Of a stretch of DNA of 23,952 nt, positions 1 through 7,358 are shown piece by piece. Both the position numbers and the translations under genes were made by a program. The notes below the pieces were generated by a model. It was not told the origin of the DNA and did not search any database. It saw only the letters and a list, made by a program, of their open reading frames with translations. Positions within the stretch are counted from its first letter, which is position 1; each line of letters opens with the position of its first letter. Origin of the DNA: Bordetella parapertussis (lineage in GTDB: Bacteria; Pseudomonadota; Gammaproteobacteria; Burkholderiales; CAIKXV01); the NCBI GenBank assembly GCA_945877995.1, contig CAMDXD010000009.1, positions 1 through 23,952 on the forward strand, read 5' to 3'.

Positions 1-346
1 GCGCAAGGCGGCTCGCCAGCGCTTCGATACGGTCAGGGTCGCATGTGCTGGTGCAGATCGCGAGGCTGCCGGGCCGCAGTTGCGCCGCGCCCATGACTGC
101 TTCGACCTGATCGGTACTCAGCACGGCGATCACGATCGTGCTGCAGCGCTCGCCGAGGGCCGAGGACGAGTCGACCGGCTGCCCGCCGAGTTCGGCCAGC
201 AGGGCGCGGCGTTCGGCCTGGATGTCGTAGCCGCAGACGGTGAAGCCTGCGGCGAGCAGCCGACTTGCCAGCGAAGTGCCGATCAGGCCGAGGCCGGCGA
301 TGCCGACCGGCTGCGAGTCGCCGTGGGAGTCGCCGTGGCCGCGCAC
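1..346 (-). CDS. NAD(P)-binding dehydrogenase, 3-hydroxyisobutyrate dehydrogenase/6-phosphogluconate dehydrogenase-like family (partial)
   Basis: Reading the minus strand from a GTG at 346 gives about 115 residues that run off the left edge, so only the N-terminal Rossmann domain is present. The dinucleotide-binding turn GLGLIG lies at about residues 18-23, followed by an acidic strand end (VCGYDIQ) and the strand STIVIAVLSTDQVEAVM. The segment LRPGSLAICTST matches the position where this family has its substrate-binding STV-type motif. Members oxidise beta-hydroxyacids with NAD(P)+ in the cytoplasm; the substrate cannot be told from this part. There is no ATG in the open frame: a TGA lies at 410-412 and GTG 346 or an upstream TTG are the only reasonable starts, with no clear ribosome binding site. 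The first 13 residues contain a duplicated HGDS and look like a non-family extension. It lies downstream of ltaE on the same strand after a 247-bp gap (347-593) in which I see only short CGTGTC repeats. Confidence 0.75.
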   Translation of the reverse strand, partial: MRGHGDSHGDSQPVGIAGLGLIGTSLASRLLAAGFTVCGYDIQAERRALLAELGGQPVDSSSALGERCSTIVIAVLSTDQVEAVMGAAQLRPGSLAICTSTCDPDRIEALASRLA

Positions 347-593
347 TGCTGCGCTGGATGGGGGTTGCTCGTCCAATGGATGCGCTTGAAATGGTCGTGG
401 GATGCCGTCTCAAGATTCGCGCGCGTTCATCGGCTTGTCAACATTCGCGTGTCGCGTGTCAGCGTGTCAGAGCAAAGTCGTAATGTCCCCATCGGCGCGC
501 TGTCGATGGCGATCGCGGCCGGGCTGTCAATGCTGTGGTTCGGGCACGTTCTCTGGCGCGGGCAGGCCACGGATCTGGATCGATTGCTGCAGG

Positions 594-1643
594 TCAGTGC
601 CGCAGCATTCTGCGGACTTCGTCCAGCACGCGGTCGATGCCTGCAGCATCGACATGCCGGTGGGTGACGAGCCGCAGCTGCTTCTGTGCACCATAGGCAC
701 CGACGCGGATGCCGACCGCGCCCAGCTTGCGTTCCCAGGTTTCGGCATCCAGCGGGCTCTTCGAGACATCGATCCGCACGATATTGGTCTCGATTGCTGC
801 AGGGTCGACGAGGCTCGGATCGAGCGCGGCGAGGCCGGCGGCGAGCCGCTGTGCCGTGGCGTGATCCTCGCCGAGGCGGCCGGACATCTTCTCGATCGCG
901 AGGATGCCGGCGGCGGCGAGCGGGCCGGCCTGGCGCATCGCGCCGCCGACCATCCGCCGGTAACCCCTTGCCTGCTCGATGAATTCTGCCGTACCGCAGA
1001 GCAGCGAGCCGATCGGAGCCGACAGCCCTTTCGAGATGCAGAAGTTCACGGAGTCGGCATGCTGCGCGATCACGTCGACGCCCACGCCCAGCGCGGTTGC
1101 AGCATTGAACAGCCGGGCACCGTCGACATGGACCGGCACATTATGCTGCAGTGACAGGGTGCGCACGGCGGCCATCAGCGACAGCGGCAGCACCGCTCCG
1201 CCCGCGTGGTTGTGCGAGGTCTCGAGCTGGATCAGTGCGGTGCCGACATTGCTGCGGCCGATGCCCGGCCGCCGCACGGCCGCACGCAGCGCATCGAAGT
1301 CGGGCGCGCCGCGATGACCGGGCAGCGGCCGGGTGAACAGACCGGCGAGCGCGCCGATGCCGCCCAGTTCGGAGGTGAGCGTGTGCGAGGTCGCTTCCAT
1401 CAGGACTTCGCCGACACGGCCGGTGTGGGCGAGGATCGCCACCAGGTTGGCCATCGTGCCCGACGGCAGGAACAGGCCGGCCGCCTTGCCGCAGCGCAGG
1501 GCGGCGAGGTCTTCCAGCCGCTCGACGGTCGGATCGCCATCGCGGGAATCGTCGCCGAGGCTGGCATGGGCCATTGCCGCCAGCATTTCGGGCGTCGGGC
1601 GCGTGACGGTATCGCTGCGCAGGTCGATGTCGGGCGCGGTCAT
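594..1643 (-). CDS. ltaE: Low-specificity L-threonine aldolase (PLP enzyme)
   Basis: The 349-residue product matches the fold-type I PLP threonine aldolase family in length and motifs. It begins with DLRSDTVTRPTPEM, the family signature. The PLP-binding DGAR is at residues 174-177, where Asp contacts the pyridine nitrogen. The Schiff-base lysine is K205 in FCISKGLSAPIGS. Conserved SHTLTSELGG (86-95) and SHNHAGG (143-149) are also present. The family cleaves L-threonine or L-allo-threonine to glycine and acetaldehyde and also acts on other beta-hydroxy amino acids. The ATG at 1643 is preceded by GGAG seven bases upstream, which supports this start. It is divergent from the first Bug receptor gene, with a 148-bp shared upstream region. 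Whether it and the downstream dehydrogenase form one transcript is not shown by the sequence. Confidence 0.93.
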   Translation of the reverse strand: MTAPDIDLRSDTVTRPTPEMLAAMAHASLGDDSRDGDPTVERLEDLAALRCGKAAGLFLPSGTMANLVAILAHTGRVGEVLMEATSHTLTSELGGIGALAGLFTRPLPGHRGAPDFDALRAAVRRPGIGRSNVGTALIQLETSHNHAGGAVLPLSLMAAVRTLSLQHNVPVHVDGARLFNAATALGVGVDVIAQHADSVNFCISKGLSAPIGSLLCGTAEFIEQARGYRRMVGGAMRQAGPLAAAGILAIEKMSGRLGEDHATAQRLAAGLAALDPSLVDPAAIETNIVRIDVSKSPLDAETWERKLGAVGIRVGAYGAQKQLRLVTHRHVDAAGIDRVLDEVRRMLRH

Positions 1644-1791
1644 CGGGAAGCTCCATCGGCTGGGTCAGCCCTGATTCTGCACCGTCGCAGCACGCGCAGC
1701 ATCACCGGCGGGCGCTCACGACCGCAGCGCCTGCCGCAGAATACGGGGGACGCCGCGCGCTTCGTGCGGACGGATCTGGTGGAAACGACTG

Positions 1792-2817
1792 GTGAGCCCT
1801 GATTCCTTCGCCCTGACTGCCCCCGCTGCCGCGGCTGCCGCCACTGCCCGCGCCCTGAGCCTTGCTGGCGCCGTGTTGCTCGTCGGCGTGCCGGCAGCGC
1901 CGGCTGCCGCCCAGGCCTGGCCTTCGAAGTCGATCCGCTGGGTCGTCCCCTTTCCGCCAGGCGGCGGCAACGACACGGTCGCGCGCGCGGTCGGCCAGCG
2001 GCTGGCCGAGTCGATCGGCCAGCCGGTGGTGATCGACAACCGGCCGGGCGCGGGCGGCACGATCGGCGCCGACCTCGCCGCACGCGCGCCAGCCGACGGC
2101 TACACGCTGTTCCTCGCCGGTGTCGCGTCGCACGGGATCAACCCTGCGCTCGGCGGCCGGCTGCCCTACGACCCGGTGCGCGACTTCACGCCGGTGAGCC
2201 TGCTCGCGACCGCACCGTTGCTGCTGGTGGTGCATCCGTCGCTGCCGGTGCGGTCGGTGAAGGAGCTGGTCGCGCTCGCGCGGACGCGTCCGGGTTCGCT
2301 CAACTACGCATCCAACGGCCGTGGCAGTTCTTCGCACATGGCAGCAGAACTGTTCGCGTCGCTCGGGCAGGTCCGGATGGAACATGTGCCCTACAAGGGC
2401 TTTGCACCGGCGCTGACCGACCTGCTGGGCGGCCGGGTCGAGCTGATGTTCAGCAGCCTGGTGGCGATCCTGCCGCATGTGAGCACTGGCAAACTTCGCG
2501 CCGTGGCAACGACCGGGTCAGCGCGTTCGCCGGTGCTCGCCAACCTGCCGACGGTCGCCGAGGCCGGCTTGTCCGGCTACGAGACCGCGTCCTGGTACGG
2601 CGTCGTCGCGCCGGCCGGCACGCCCGCGCCGGTAGTGGAACGCCTGGCCACCGAGTTCGGGCGGATCGTCCGCACGCCGGCGGTCCGCGAACAGCTGCTC
2701 GCTGACGGCGCGGTACCGGTCGGCGGCACGCCGCAGGCATTCACCGCGCACATCAAGGCGGAGCTCGCACGCTGGTCGAAACTGGTGCGCGAGGCGAAGA
2801 TCCAGCCGGATGCGTGA
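1792..2817 (+). CDS. Bug/TctC-family tripartite tricarboxylate transporter substrate-binding protein (receptor 1)
   Basis: The 341-residue protein has an alanine-rich signal peptide ending near AAPAAAQA, then the mature start AWPSKSIRWVVPFPPGGGNDTVAR typical of Bug receptors. Conserved family features follow in order: NRPGAGGTIGAD, the ADGYTLF strand, LPYDPVRDFTPVSLL, HPSLPV, LNYASNGRGSSSHM, and HVPYKGFAPALTDLLGG. Bug proteins are periplasmic two-domain receptors that bind small carboxylates or neutral metabolites through water bridges; the ligand cannot be predicted from sequence. The chosen GTG is preceded by GGTGGA at about eight bases. The n-region is unusual because it carries an acidic residue and only one arginine, so the true start could differ slightly. 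It leads a run of four co-directional paralogues, with no TctA or TctB gene near it. Confidence 0.9.
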   Translation: MSPDSFALTAPAAAAAATARALSLAGAVLLVGVPAAPAAAQAWPSKSIRWVVPFPPGGGNDTVARAVGQRLAESIGQPVVIDNRPGAGGTIGADLAARAPADGYTLFLAGVASHGINPALGGRLPYDPVRDFTPVSLLATAPLLLVVHPSLPVRSVKELVALARTRPGSLNYASNGRGSSSHMAAELFASLGQVRMEHVPYKGFAPALTDLLGGRVELMFSSLVAILPHVSTGKLRAVATTGSARSPVLANLPTVAEAGLSGYETASWYGVVAPAGTPAPVVERLATEFGRIVRTPAVREQLLADGAVPVGGTPQAFTAHIKAELARWSKLVREAKIQPDA

Positions 2818-2840
2818 ACCCGGCGCGGTGCGTCCGCTGC

Positions 2841-2876
2841 CGTTGCTGTCGTTGCTGTCCCTGCCGTCCCTGCCGC
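2841..2876 (+). repeat. Short tandem 9-bp repeats upstream of receptor 2
   Basis: Four adjacent nonamers fill this stretch: two copies of CGTTGCTGT (2841-2849 and 2850-2858), then CCCTGCCGT (2859-2867) and CCCTGCCGC (2868-2876). They lie between the stop of receptor 1 and the start of receptor 2, directly before the ribosome binding site of the latter. If translation began at the ATG at 2810 they would encode LSLLSLPSLPP, but the start at 2891 is better supported. Such runs are prone to slippage and could vary in copy number. Confidence 0.6.
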
Positions 2877-2890
2877 CGAGGAGTCGACCG

Positions 2891-3874
2891 ATGATCCGCT
2901 GCCCCACCTGCCTGCCCTTGCTGGCCATCGCCTGTGTCCTGTCGGTGCCGCTCGCCGCGTCTGCGCAGGGCGAATGGAAGCCGTCGAAGCCGATCCGCTG
3001 GATCGTCCCGTTTGCTGCGGGTGGTGCGGCCGACATCGTGTCGCGGGTGATCACGCAGAAGGCGGCCGAAATCCTCGGCACCCCGATCGTCGTCGACAAC
3101 CGCGGCGGCGCATCCGGGATCATCGGTGCGGATTTCGGCGCGAAGGCCGCGCCGGACGGCTACACCGTCACGCTCGGCGGGCTGTCCAGCCATGTGCTCA
3201 ATTACTACCTGTTCGAGAAGCTGCCCTACGATCCACGCGAACAGACCCCTGTCGCACTGCTCACCCTGGTGCCGAACGTGTTCACCGTGCACCCGTCGCT
3301 GCCAGCGAAGAGCCTGAAGGACTACCTCGCGCTGGCGCGCGCGCGGCCGGGCGAGCTCACCTACGCCTCGTCCGGCGTCGGTTCGTCGCAACACCTGAAC
3401 GCGGTCGTGCTGCAGCAGATGACCGGGACCCGGCTCACGCACGTGCCCTACCGCAGCGGCGCACCGGCAATCAGCGACCTGATCGGCGGGCAGGTGATGT
3501 CGATGTTCGTGACCATCCCGTCGGGTGCGCCGCTGATGCGCGCTGGCCGACTGCGCGCGATCGGCATCGCCTCGGCTACCCGCTCCAGTGCGCTGCCCGA
3601 CGTGCCGTCGATCGGCGAGACGGTCAAGGGTTACGACATGACCACCTGGTACTCGCTGCACCTGCCGCCGAAGACGCCGCGCGAGATCGTGGTGCGACTC
3701 AATGCTGCGGTGAACCAGTCGCTTGCCGATCCTTCTGTGCTGAAACGCCTGGTCGACGACGGCGCGATCGTGAAGCCGATGTCACCGGAAGAATTCGCTG
3801 CGTTCTTCCGTACCGAGTTCGACCGCTGGGGCCCAGTGATCCGCAACTCTGGCATCAAGGCCCAGGGCACCTGA
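2891..3874 (+). CDS. Bug/TctC-family substrate-binding protein (receptor 2)
   Basis: The 327-residue product starts MIRCPTCLPLLAIACVLSVP and has a signal peptide ending at about AASAQG. The mature part has the family pattern SKPIRWIVPFAAGGAADIVSRV, NRGGASGIIGADF, PDGYTVTLG, LPYDPREQTPVALL, HPSLPAKSL, and HVPYRSGAPAISDLIGG. The open frame extends upstream to an ATG at 2810 that would overlap receptor 1. I chose the ATG at 2891 because GAGGAG sits eight bases before it and the signal peptide then begins properly. As a periplasmic receptor it would hand a small organic ligand to a membrane transporter or a sensor; neither is encoded nearby. It converges with the M24 gene after a 31-bp gap. Confidence 0.9.
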   Translation: MIRCPTCLPLLAIACVLSVPLAASAQGEWKPSKPIRWIVPFAAGGAADIVSRVITQKAAEILGTPIVVDNRGGASGIIGADFGAKAAPDGYTVTLGGLSSHVLNYYLFEKLPYDPREQTPVALLTLVPNVFTVHPSLPAKSLKDYLALARARPGELTYASSGVGSSQHLNAVVLQQMTGTRLTHVPYRSGAPAISDLIGGQVMSMFVTIPSGAPLMRAGRLRAIGIASATRSSALPDVPSIGETVKGYDMTTWYSLHLPPKTPREIVVRLNAAVNQSLADPSVLKRLVDDGAIVKPMSPEEFAAFFRTEFDRWGPVIRNSGIKAQGT

Positions 3875-3880
3875 GCGAAG

Positions 3881-3897
3881 AATCCGGGTCTGACCCC
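3881..3897. repeat. Copy of GGGTCTGACCC palindromic element
   Basis: The sequence AATCCGGGTCTGACCCC lies between the convergent ends of receptor 2 and the M24 gene. Its core GGGTCTGACCC (3886-3896) is an inverted repeat around a central T and is repeated in the larger palindrome at 5082-5119 on the other side of the M24 gene. A second small hairpin, GTCGG-TCAG-CCGAC at 3901-3914, follows and overlaps the M24 stop. Together they could serve as a bidirectional transcription end, though no T-run is present. Confidence 0.6.
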
Positions 3898-3905
3898 AAA
3901 GTCGG

Positions 3906-5045
3906 TCAGCCGACGATCAGCAGGTCTTCGTTGGGGAAGTGGGTAGCGTGCCAGATGGGAGCGCCGTCGGTGATCTCGATCAGATCTTCCATGTGGTAGC
4001 CGAGTTCGCCCGGCCAGCGGGCGCGCGTCTCGACGGTGGTGATCATGCCGGGCGCGTAGGGCAGCGTTTCCTGCGCGTTGATGATCGGGTGTTCATGGAT
4101 GTTCAGGCCGAGTGAATGGCCGTTGTGGGAATACGGAAACGCGAGGCCGGCCTTCTCCTGCATCGACTTTGCCAGCGCGAACAGTTCGGCGCCGGTGCGG
4201 CCCGGACGGCATTGTTCGATCACCGCATGGTGGATGTCGCGCAGGTGCTTCCAGATGGTGATGTCCTTGTCGCTCGGCGGGCCGGCGACGGCCGTGCGGC
4301 CGACGTTCGAGAAGTACTGCCGGAACATGCCGCCGGAATCGGACTTCACGATATCGCCAGGCCGCACCCGGTATGACGACGGCACCATGTGCGGGAAGCC
4401 GGTGTTGGCACCCGCGTTGCAGTAGTTCGACGTGACCTGGTCGGCGCCTTCGGTCAGCATACGCTCGGCCAGGCGCACCGCGATCTGCTTCTCGGTGTCA
4501 CCGATCTTCACGGCGCTGAAGGCATGCAGGAAGGCCTTCTCGGTCGCGTGGAACGCAGCGATGATCTGCGCCCGCTCGGCCGGGGTCTTGTGCATGCGCG
4601 CACGCGCAAACACCGGTTCAGCGGCCCCGAGCTTCAGCTTCGGGCAGCGCGACACCAGATCATTGTAATAGGCGGCGGCGAGGTACTCGGTCTCGATCGC
4701 GACATTCGCCGCGTCGAGCTTCATTTCATGCAGGAGTTCCGCCAATGCCTTCACCGGTCCGGGCTCGAACTCCTGGTAGCCGCGTACATCGGAGATCCAG
4801 GTGTTCTTCTTTGCATAGGTCGCCTCGATCACGCAGACCAGCAGCACCGGCGCGCCACCCTTCGGCCAGACGACGAAAGCCAGCCGGTCCCGGATGCTGC
4901 GCTGGGTCGCAATATGCACATCGGACGCATACCGCACGTTCTCCGGCGACACCGCGATCACGGCGTCGTACGGGCTTTCTTCGATCGCACGCTCGAGCAT
5001 CTCGAGGTTGCCCATTGCATCGGCACGGGTCTTTCCTGCGGTCAT
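3906..5045 (-). CDS. M24-family metallopeptidase-like protein (creatinase/Xaa-Pro dipeptidase type)
   Basis: The product is 379 residues from an ATG at 5045, or 386 from an ATG at 5066. I prefer 5045 because GGAG precedes it by six bases while 5066 has no visible site. Residues about 10-150 form the creatinase N-terminal domain and 150-379 the pita-bread catalytic domain. Of the five metal ligands usual in the family, D236 (KSDSGG), H310 (HNGHSLG), E339 (TTVET) and E353 (HMEDLIEI) are present. The second Asp of the SDxTRT motif is replaced by N247 in YFSNVGRT. That resembles family members with altered metal use, such as creatinase-like C-N hydrolases, so the substrate is open. It runs opposite to the flanking receptor genes, and both its ends lie beside GGGTCTGACCC elements. 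Confidence 0.85.
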   Translation of the reverse strand: MTAGKTRADAMGNLEMLERAIEESPYDAVIAVSPENVRYASDVHIATQRSIRDRLAFVVWPKGGAPVLLVCVIEATYAKKNTWISDVRGYQEFEPGPVKALAELLHEMKLDAANVAIETEYLAAAYYNDLVSRCPKLKLGAAEPVFARARMHKTPAERAQIIAAFHATEKAFLHAFSAVKIGDTEKQIAVRLAERMLTEGADQVTSNYCNAGANTGFPHMVPSSYRVRPGDIVKSDSGGMFRQYFSNVGRTAVAGPPSDKDITIWKHLRDIHHAVIEQCRPGRTGAELFALAKSMQEKAGLAFPYSHNGHSLGLNIHEHPIINAQETLPYAPGMITTVETRARWPGELGYHMEDLIEITDGAPIWHATHFPNEDLLIVG

Positions 5046-5081
5046 GATCTGCTCCGGTTCGGCCATGGGAATGAACTGCGA

Positions 5082-5119
5082 GAAATCGGGGTCAGACCCC
5101 AGGGTCAGACCCCGATTTC
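5082..5119. repeat. 38-bp perfect-armed palindrome with GGGTCTGACCC cores
   Basis: Twelve-base arms GAAATCGGGGTC (5082-5093) and GACCCCGATTTC (5108-5119) are exact inverted repeats around a 14-base centre, which itself contains GACCC and GGGTC. The element therefore holds two overlapping copies of the core seen at 3886-3896. It lies in the divergent gap between the M24 gene and receptor 3. Repeats of this look are often REP-like elements mobilised by REP-associated tyrosine transposases, but no such transposase is in the window, so this is inference. Confidence 0.8.
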
Positions 5120-5196
5120 GAAGTACGCGGCATTATCGCGTGCGGCACGGCGGAGCGAGTCGACTTAACATGCCGGATCCGCAGGAGGAGCAGACC

Positions 5197-6204
5197 ATGA
5201 ACAACAAGACACAAGAGAAACGCGTCATCGGCATGATGGCGCTGGGTGCCACGGGGGCCGCCGTCGCGCTGTTGGGCCTGTCCGTGGCTGGCGACGCCGC
5301 CGCGCAGCAGTATCCGGCGCGCGCCTTGCGCATGATCGCGCCATTTCCGCCGGGCGGCGGTACCGACCAGCTCGCGCGCACGTTCGCGGCCCAGATCGCC
5401 GAAGGCCTGGGCCAGCCGGTCACCGTCGAGAACCGTGCGGGTGCCGGCGGCAACCTCGGCGCCGAGGCCACGGCGAAGGCGGCGCCCGACGGCTACACGA
5501 TCATGCTCACCTCGAACTCGCTGGTGATAAACGCGGCGCTGTACCAGAAGCTCACCTACAACGTGCGCACCGACATCGCACCAGTCGCGCTGGTGGCGAG
5601 CGCGCCACTGGTGGTGATCGTGCACCCGTCGCTGCCGATGAAGAACATGAAGGACCTCGTCGCGTGGGCGAAGCGTTCGAAGGGCGGGCTCAACTTCGGC
5701 ACCAACGGCGCCGGTACCAGCGGGCACCTGTCAGGCGAGCTGCTGCGTCTGTCGGCCGGCATCGAGATGACGCACATCCCGTACAAAGGTGCGGTACCGA
5801 TGATGACCGCGCTGATGGGCGGCGACCTCGACATGGGCATCACCACCGCACCGAGCGCACTGCCACTGGTGCGGGCCGGGCGGCTGCGCGCGCTCGCGGT
5901 GACCACCCCCAACCCCGCGAAGACGCTACCCGGGATCGACCCGATCGCGGCGACCTTCCCCGGCTATTCGATGGACATCTGGTACGGCATCTTCGCACCC
6001 GGCGCGACCCCCGCGCCGATCCAGGAGCGGCTGGTGGCCGAAGTACGCAAGGCGCACGGTTCGGCCAGCGTGCGTGCGGCGCTCGAGCGCGATGGCGCCG
6101 ACCCGGTGTTCCTCGGCGGCAGCGAATTCGTGCAGTTCTTCACACGCGATCTCGACAAGTACGTCAAGCTGGTGAAACAGGCCGGGGTGCGTGCAGAGCA
6201 ATGA
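5197..6204 (+). CDS. Bug/TctC-family substrate-binding protein (receptor 3)
   Basis: The 335-residue product begins MNNKTQEKRVIGMMALGATG, a classic signal peptide with a basic n-region and cleavage near GDAAAQQ. Mature motifs in order are ARALRMIAPFPPGGGTDQLAR, NRAGAGGNLGAEA, PDGYTIML, HPSLPMKNM, LNFGTNGAGTSGHL, and HIPYKGAVPMMTALMGG. The reading frame is open far upstream to 4894, but the ATG at 5197 has a strong AGGAGGAG seven to eight bases before it and is clearly the start. As a periplasmic receptor it would bind a small carboxylate-like ligand. It is divergent from the M24 gene and 38 bp upstream of receptor 4, so 3 and 4 may be co-transcribed. Confidence 0.92.
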   Translation: MNNKTQEKRVIGMMALGATGAAVALLGLSVAGDAAAQQYPARALRMIAPFPPGGGTDQLARTFAAQIAEGLGQPVTVENRAGAGGNLGAEATAKAAPDGYTIMLTSNSLVINAALYQKLTYNVRTDIAPVALVASAPLVVIVHPSLPMKNMKDLVAWAKRSKGGLNFGTNGAGTSGHLSGELLRLSAGIEMTHIPYKGAVPMMTALMGGDLDMGITTAPSALPLVRAGRLRALAVTTPNPAKTLPGIDPIAATFPGYSMDIWYGIFAPGATPAPIQERLVAEVRKAHGSASVRAALERDGADPVFLGGSEFVQFFTRDLDKYVKLVKQAGVRAEQ

Positions 6205-6241
6205 CCGATCGGGTTGCCGAGCGGGTTGACCGCCGGCCTCG

Positions 6242-7303
6242 ATGGTGTTTCCTGTCGTTCGTCCCCTGCCCTCGTGGAAGCCGACCTTGACCCTCCAGCC
6301 TGAAACCGTCGCCACGCCGCGACCGATCGCCCTGGCAGTTTGCCTCTGCGTGACGCTCTGTTCCGCTGCCGCAGCGAACAACGCTGGCGCGCAGCCCGCC
6401 CCGTTTCCGTCGAAGCCTGTGCGCATTGTCGTGCCGTTCGCGCCGGGCGGGCCAAACGATCTGATCGTGCGATTGGTCGGGCCTCGACTGGGCGAGTTGT
6501 GGGCGCAACCGGTGATCGTCGAGAACCGGCCCGGCGCCGGCGCCACCACCGGCATGGAAGTGGTGGCGAAGTCGGCGCCGGATGGCTACACGCTGGGCGT
6601 GGGCAACAACTCGAGCCTGGTGATCGGCCCGCTGATGCAACCGAAGGTCGGCTATGACCCGGTGAAGGACCTCGTGCCGATGGGCAGCATGGCGCTGACA
6701 GCCTATGTGCTGGCCGTGAATCCGCGCGTGCCGGCAAAGCGCCTGTCGGAACTGATCGCCATCGCGAAGGCAAAGCCGGGCTTCATGGCCTATGCGTCGT
6801 CGGGCGCTGCGACCATCGGCCATCTCGCCACCGAGATCCTGCTCGGTGCGACAGGCACGAAAATGTTGCATGTGCCTTACAAGGGCGCCGGGCCGGCGCT
6901 CACCGCGCTGATCGGTGGCGAGACCGATGTACTGGTGGTCGCGCTACCGGCGGCCGAACCGTTCGCGAAGGCTGGCAAGCTGCGGCTGATCGCGGCGGCC
7001 GGTGCGCAACGCTCCGCCTTCGCGCCCGAGCTGCCGACGCTTATCGAGCAGGGGCTGAAGGTGCCGCCTGTCGACGGACGCTACGGGCTGGTCGGGCCGC
7101 TCGGCGTCTCGCGCGAGGTCGTGCAGCGGGTGCACTCGACGATCGTCGCCGCGGTCAAGGGCGACGACCTGCGCAAGCGGATGCTCGCGCAGGGTTTCGA
7201 GCCGCTGCTCGACACGCCCGATCAGTACGGTGCATCGATCCGAAGCGAGATCGAGGTGTTCGGGCGCATCGTCCGATCGGCGGGAATCAAGGTCGACGGC
7301 TGA
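6242..7303 (+). CDS. Bug/TctC-family substrate-binding protein (receptor 4)
   Basis: The frame gives 353 residues from the ATG at 6242. A TTG at 6287, preceded by GGAAG at about six bases, would give 338 residues and a more normal signal peptide (TLQPETVATPRPIALAVCLC, cleavage near NNAGAQ), so the true start may be there. Mature motifs are SKPVRIVVPFAPGGPNDLIVR, NRPGAGATTGMEV, PDGYTLGVG, YDPVKDLVPMGSMAL, MAYASSGAATIGHLA and HVPYKGAGPALTALIGG. The family is periplasmic and binds small metabolites. The position usually occupied by HPSLP reads NPRVP, and the ligand region reads VGNNSSLVIGP, so its specificity probably differs from the neighbours. It converges with receptor 5 after 55 bp in which I see no clear terminator. 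Confidence 0.9.
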   Translation: MVFPVVRPLPSWKPTLTLQPETVATPRPIALAVCLCVTLCSAAAANNAGAQPAPFPSKPVRIVVPFAPGGPNDLIVRLVGPRLGELWAQPVIVENRPGAGATTGMEVVAKSAPDGYTLGVGNNSSLVIGPLMQPKVGYDPVKDLVPMGSMALTAYVLAVNPRVPAKRLSELIAIAKAKPGFMAYASSGAATIGHLATEILLGATGTKMLHVPYKGAGPALTALIGGETDVLVVALPAAEPFAKAGKLRLIAAAGAQRSAFAPELPTLIEQGLKVPPVDGRYGLVGPLGVSREVVQRVHSTIVAAVKGDDLRKRMLAQGFEPLLDTPDQYGASIRSEIEVFGRIVRSAGIKVDG

Positions 7304-7358
7304 ACACGACGCACGGGAACAGCAAGGGCGGCAGGCATGGCGCGCCCACCCCGACGGT

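Noticed and set aside
33..413. Minus-strand open frame with ATG at 413
   Set aside because: Its translation is Arg/Pro-rich; the neighbouring frame from GTG 346 encodes a clear Rossmann fold.
402..1154. Plus-strand open frame over the intergenic gap and ltaE 3' half
   Set aside because: Most of it is antisense to ltaE, and the translation is Arg/Cys-rich and domain-free.
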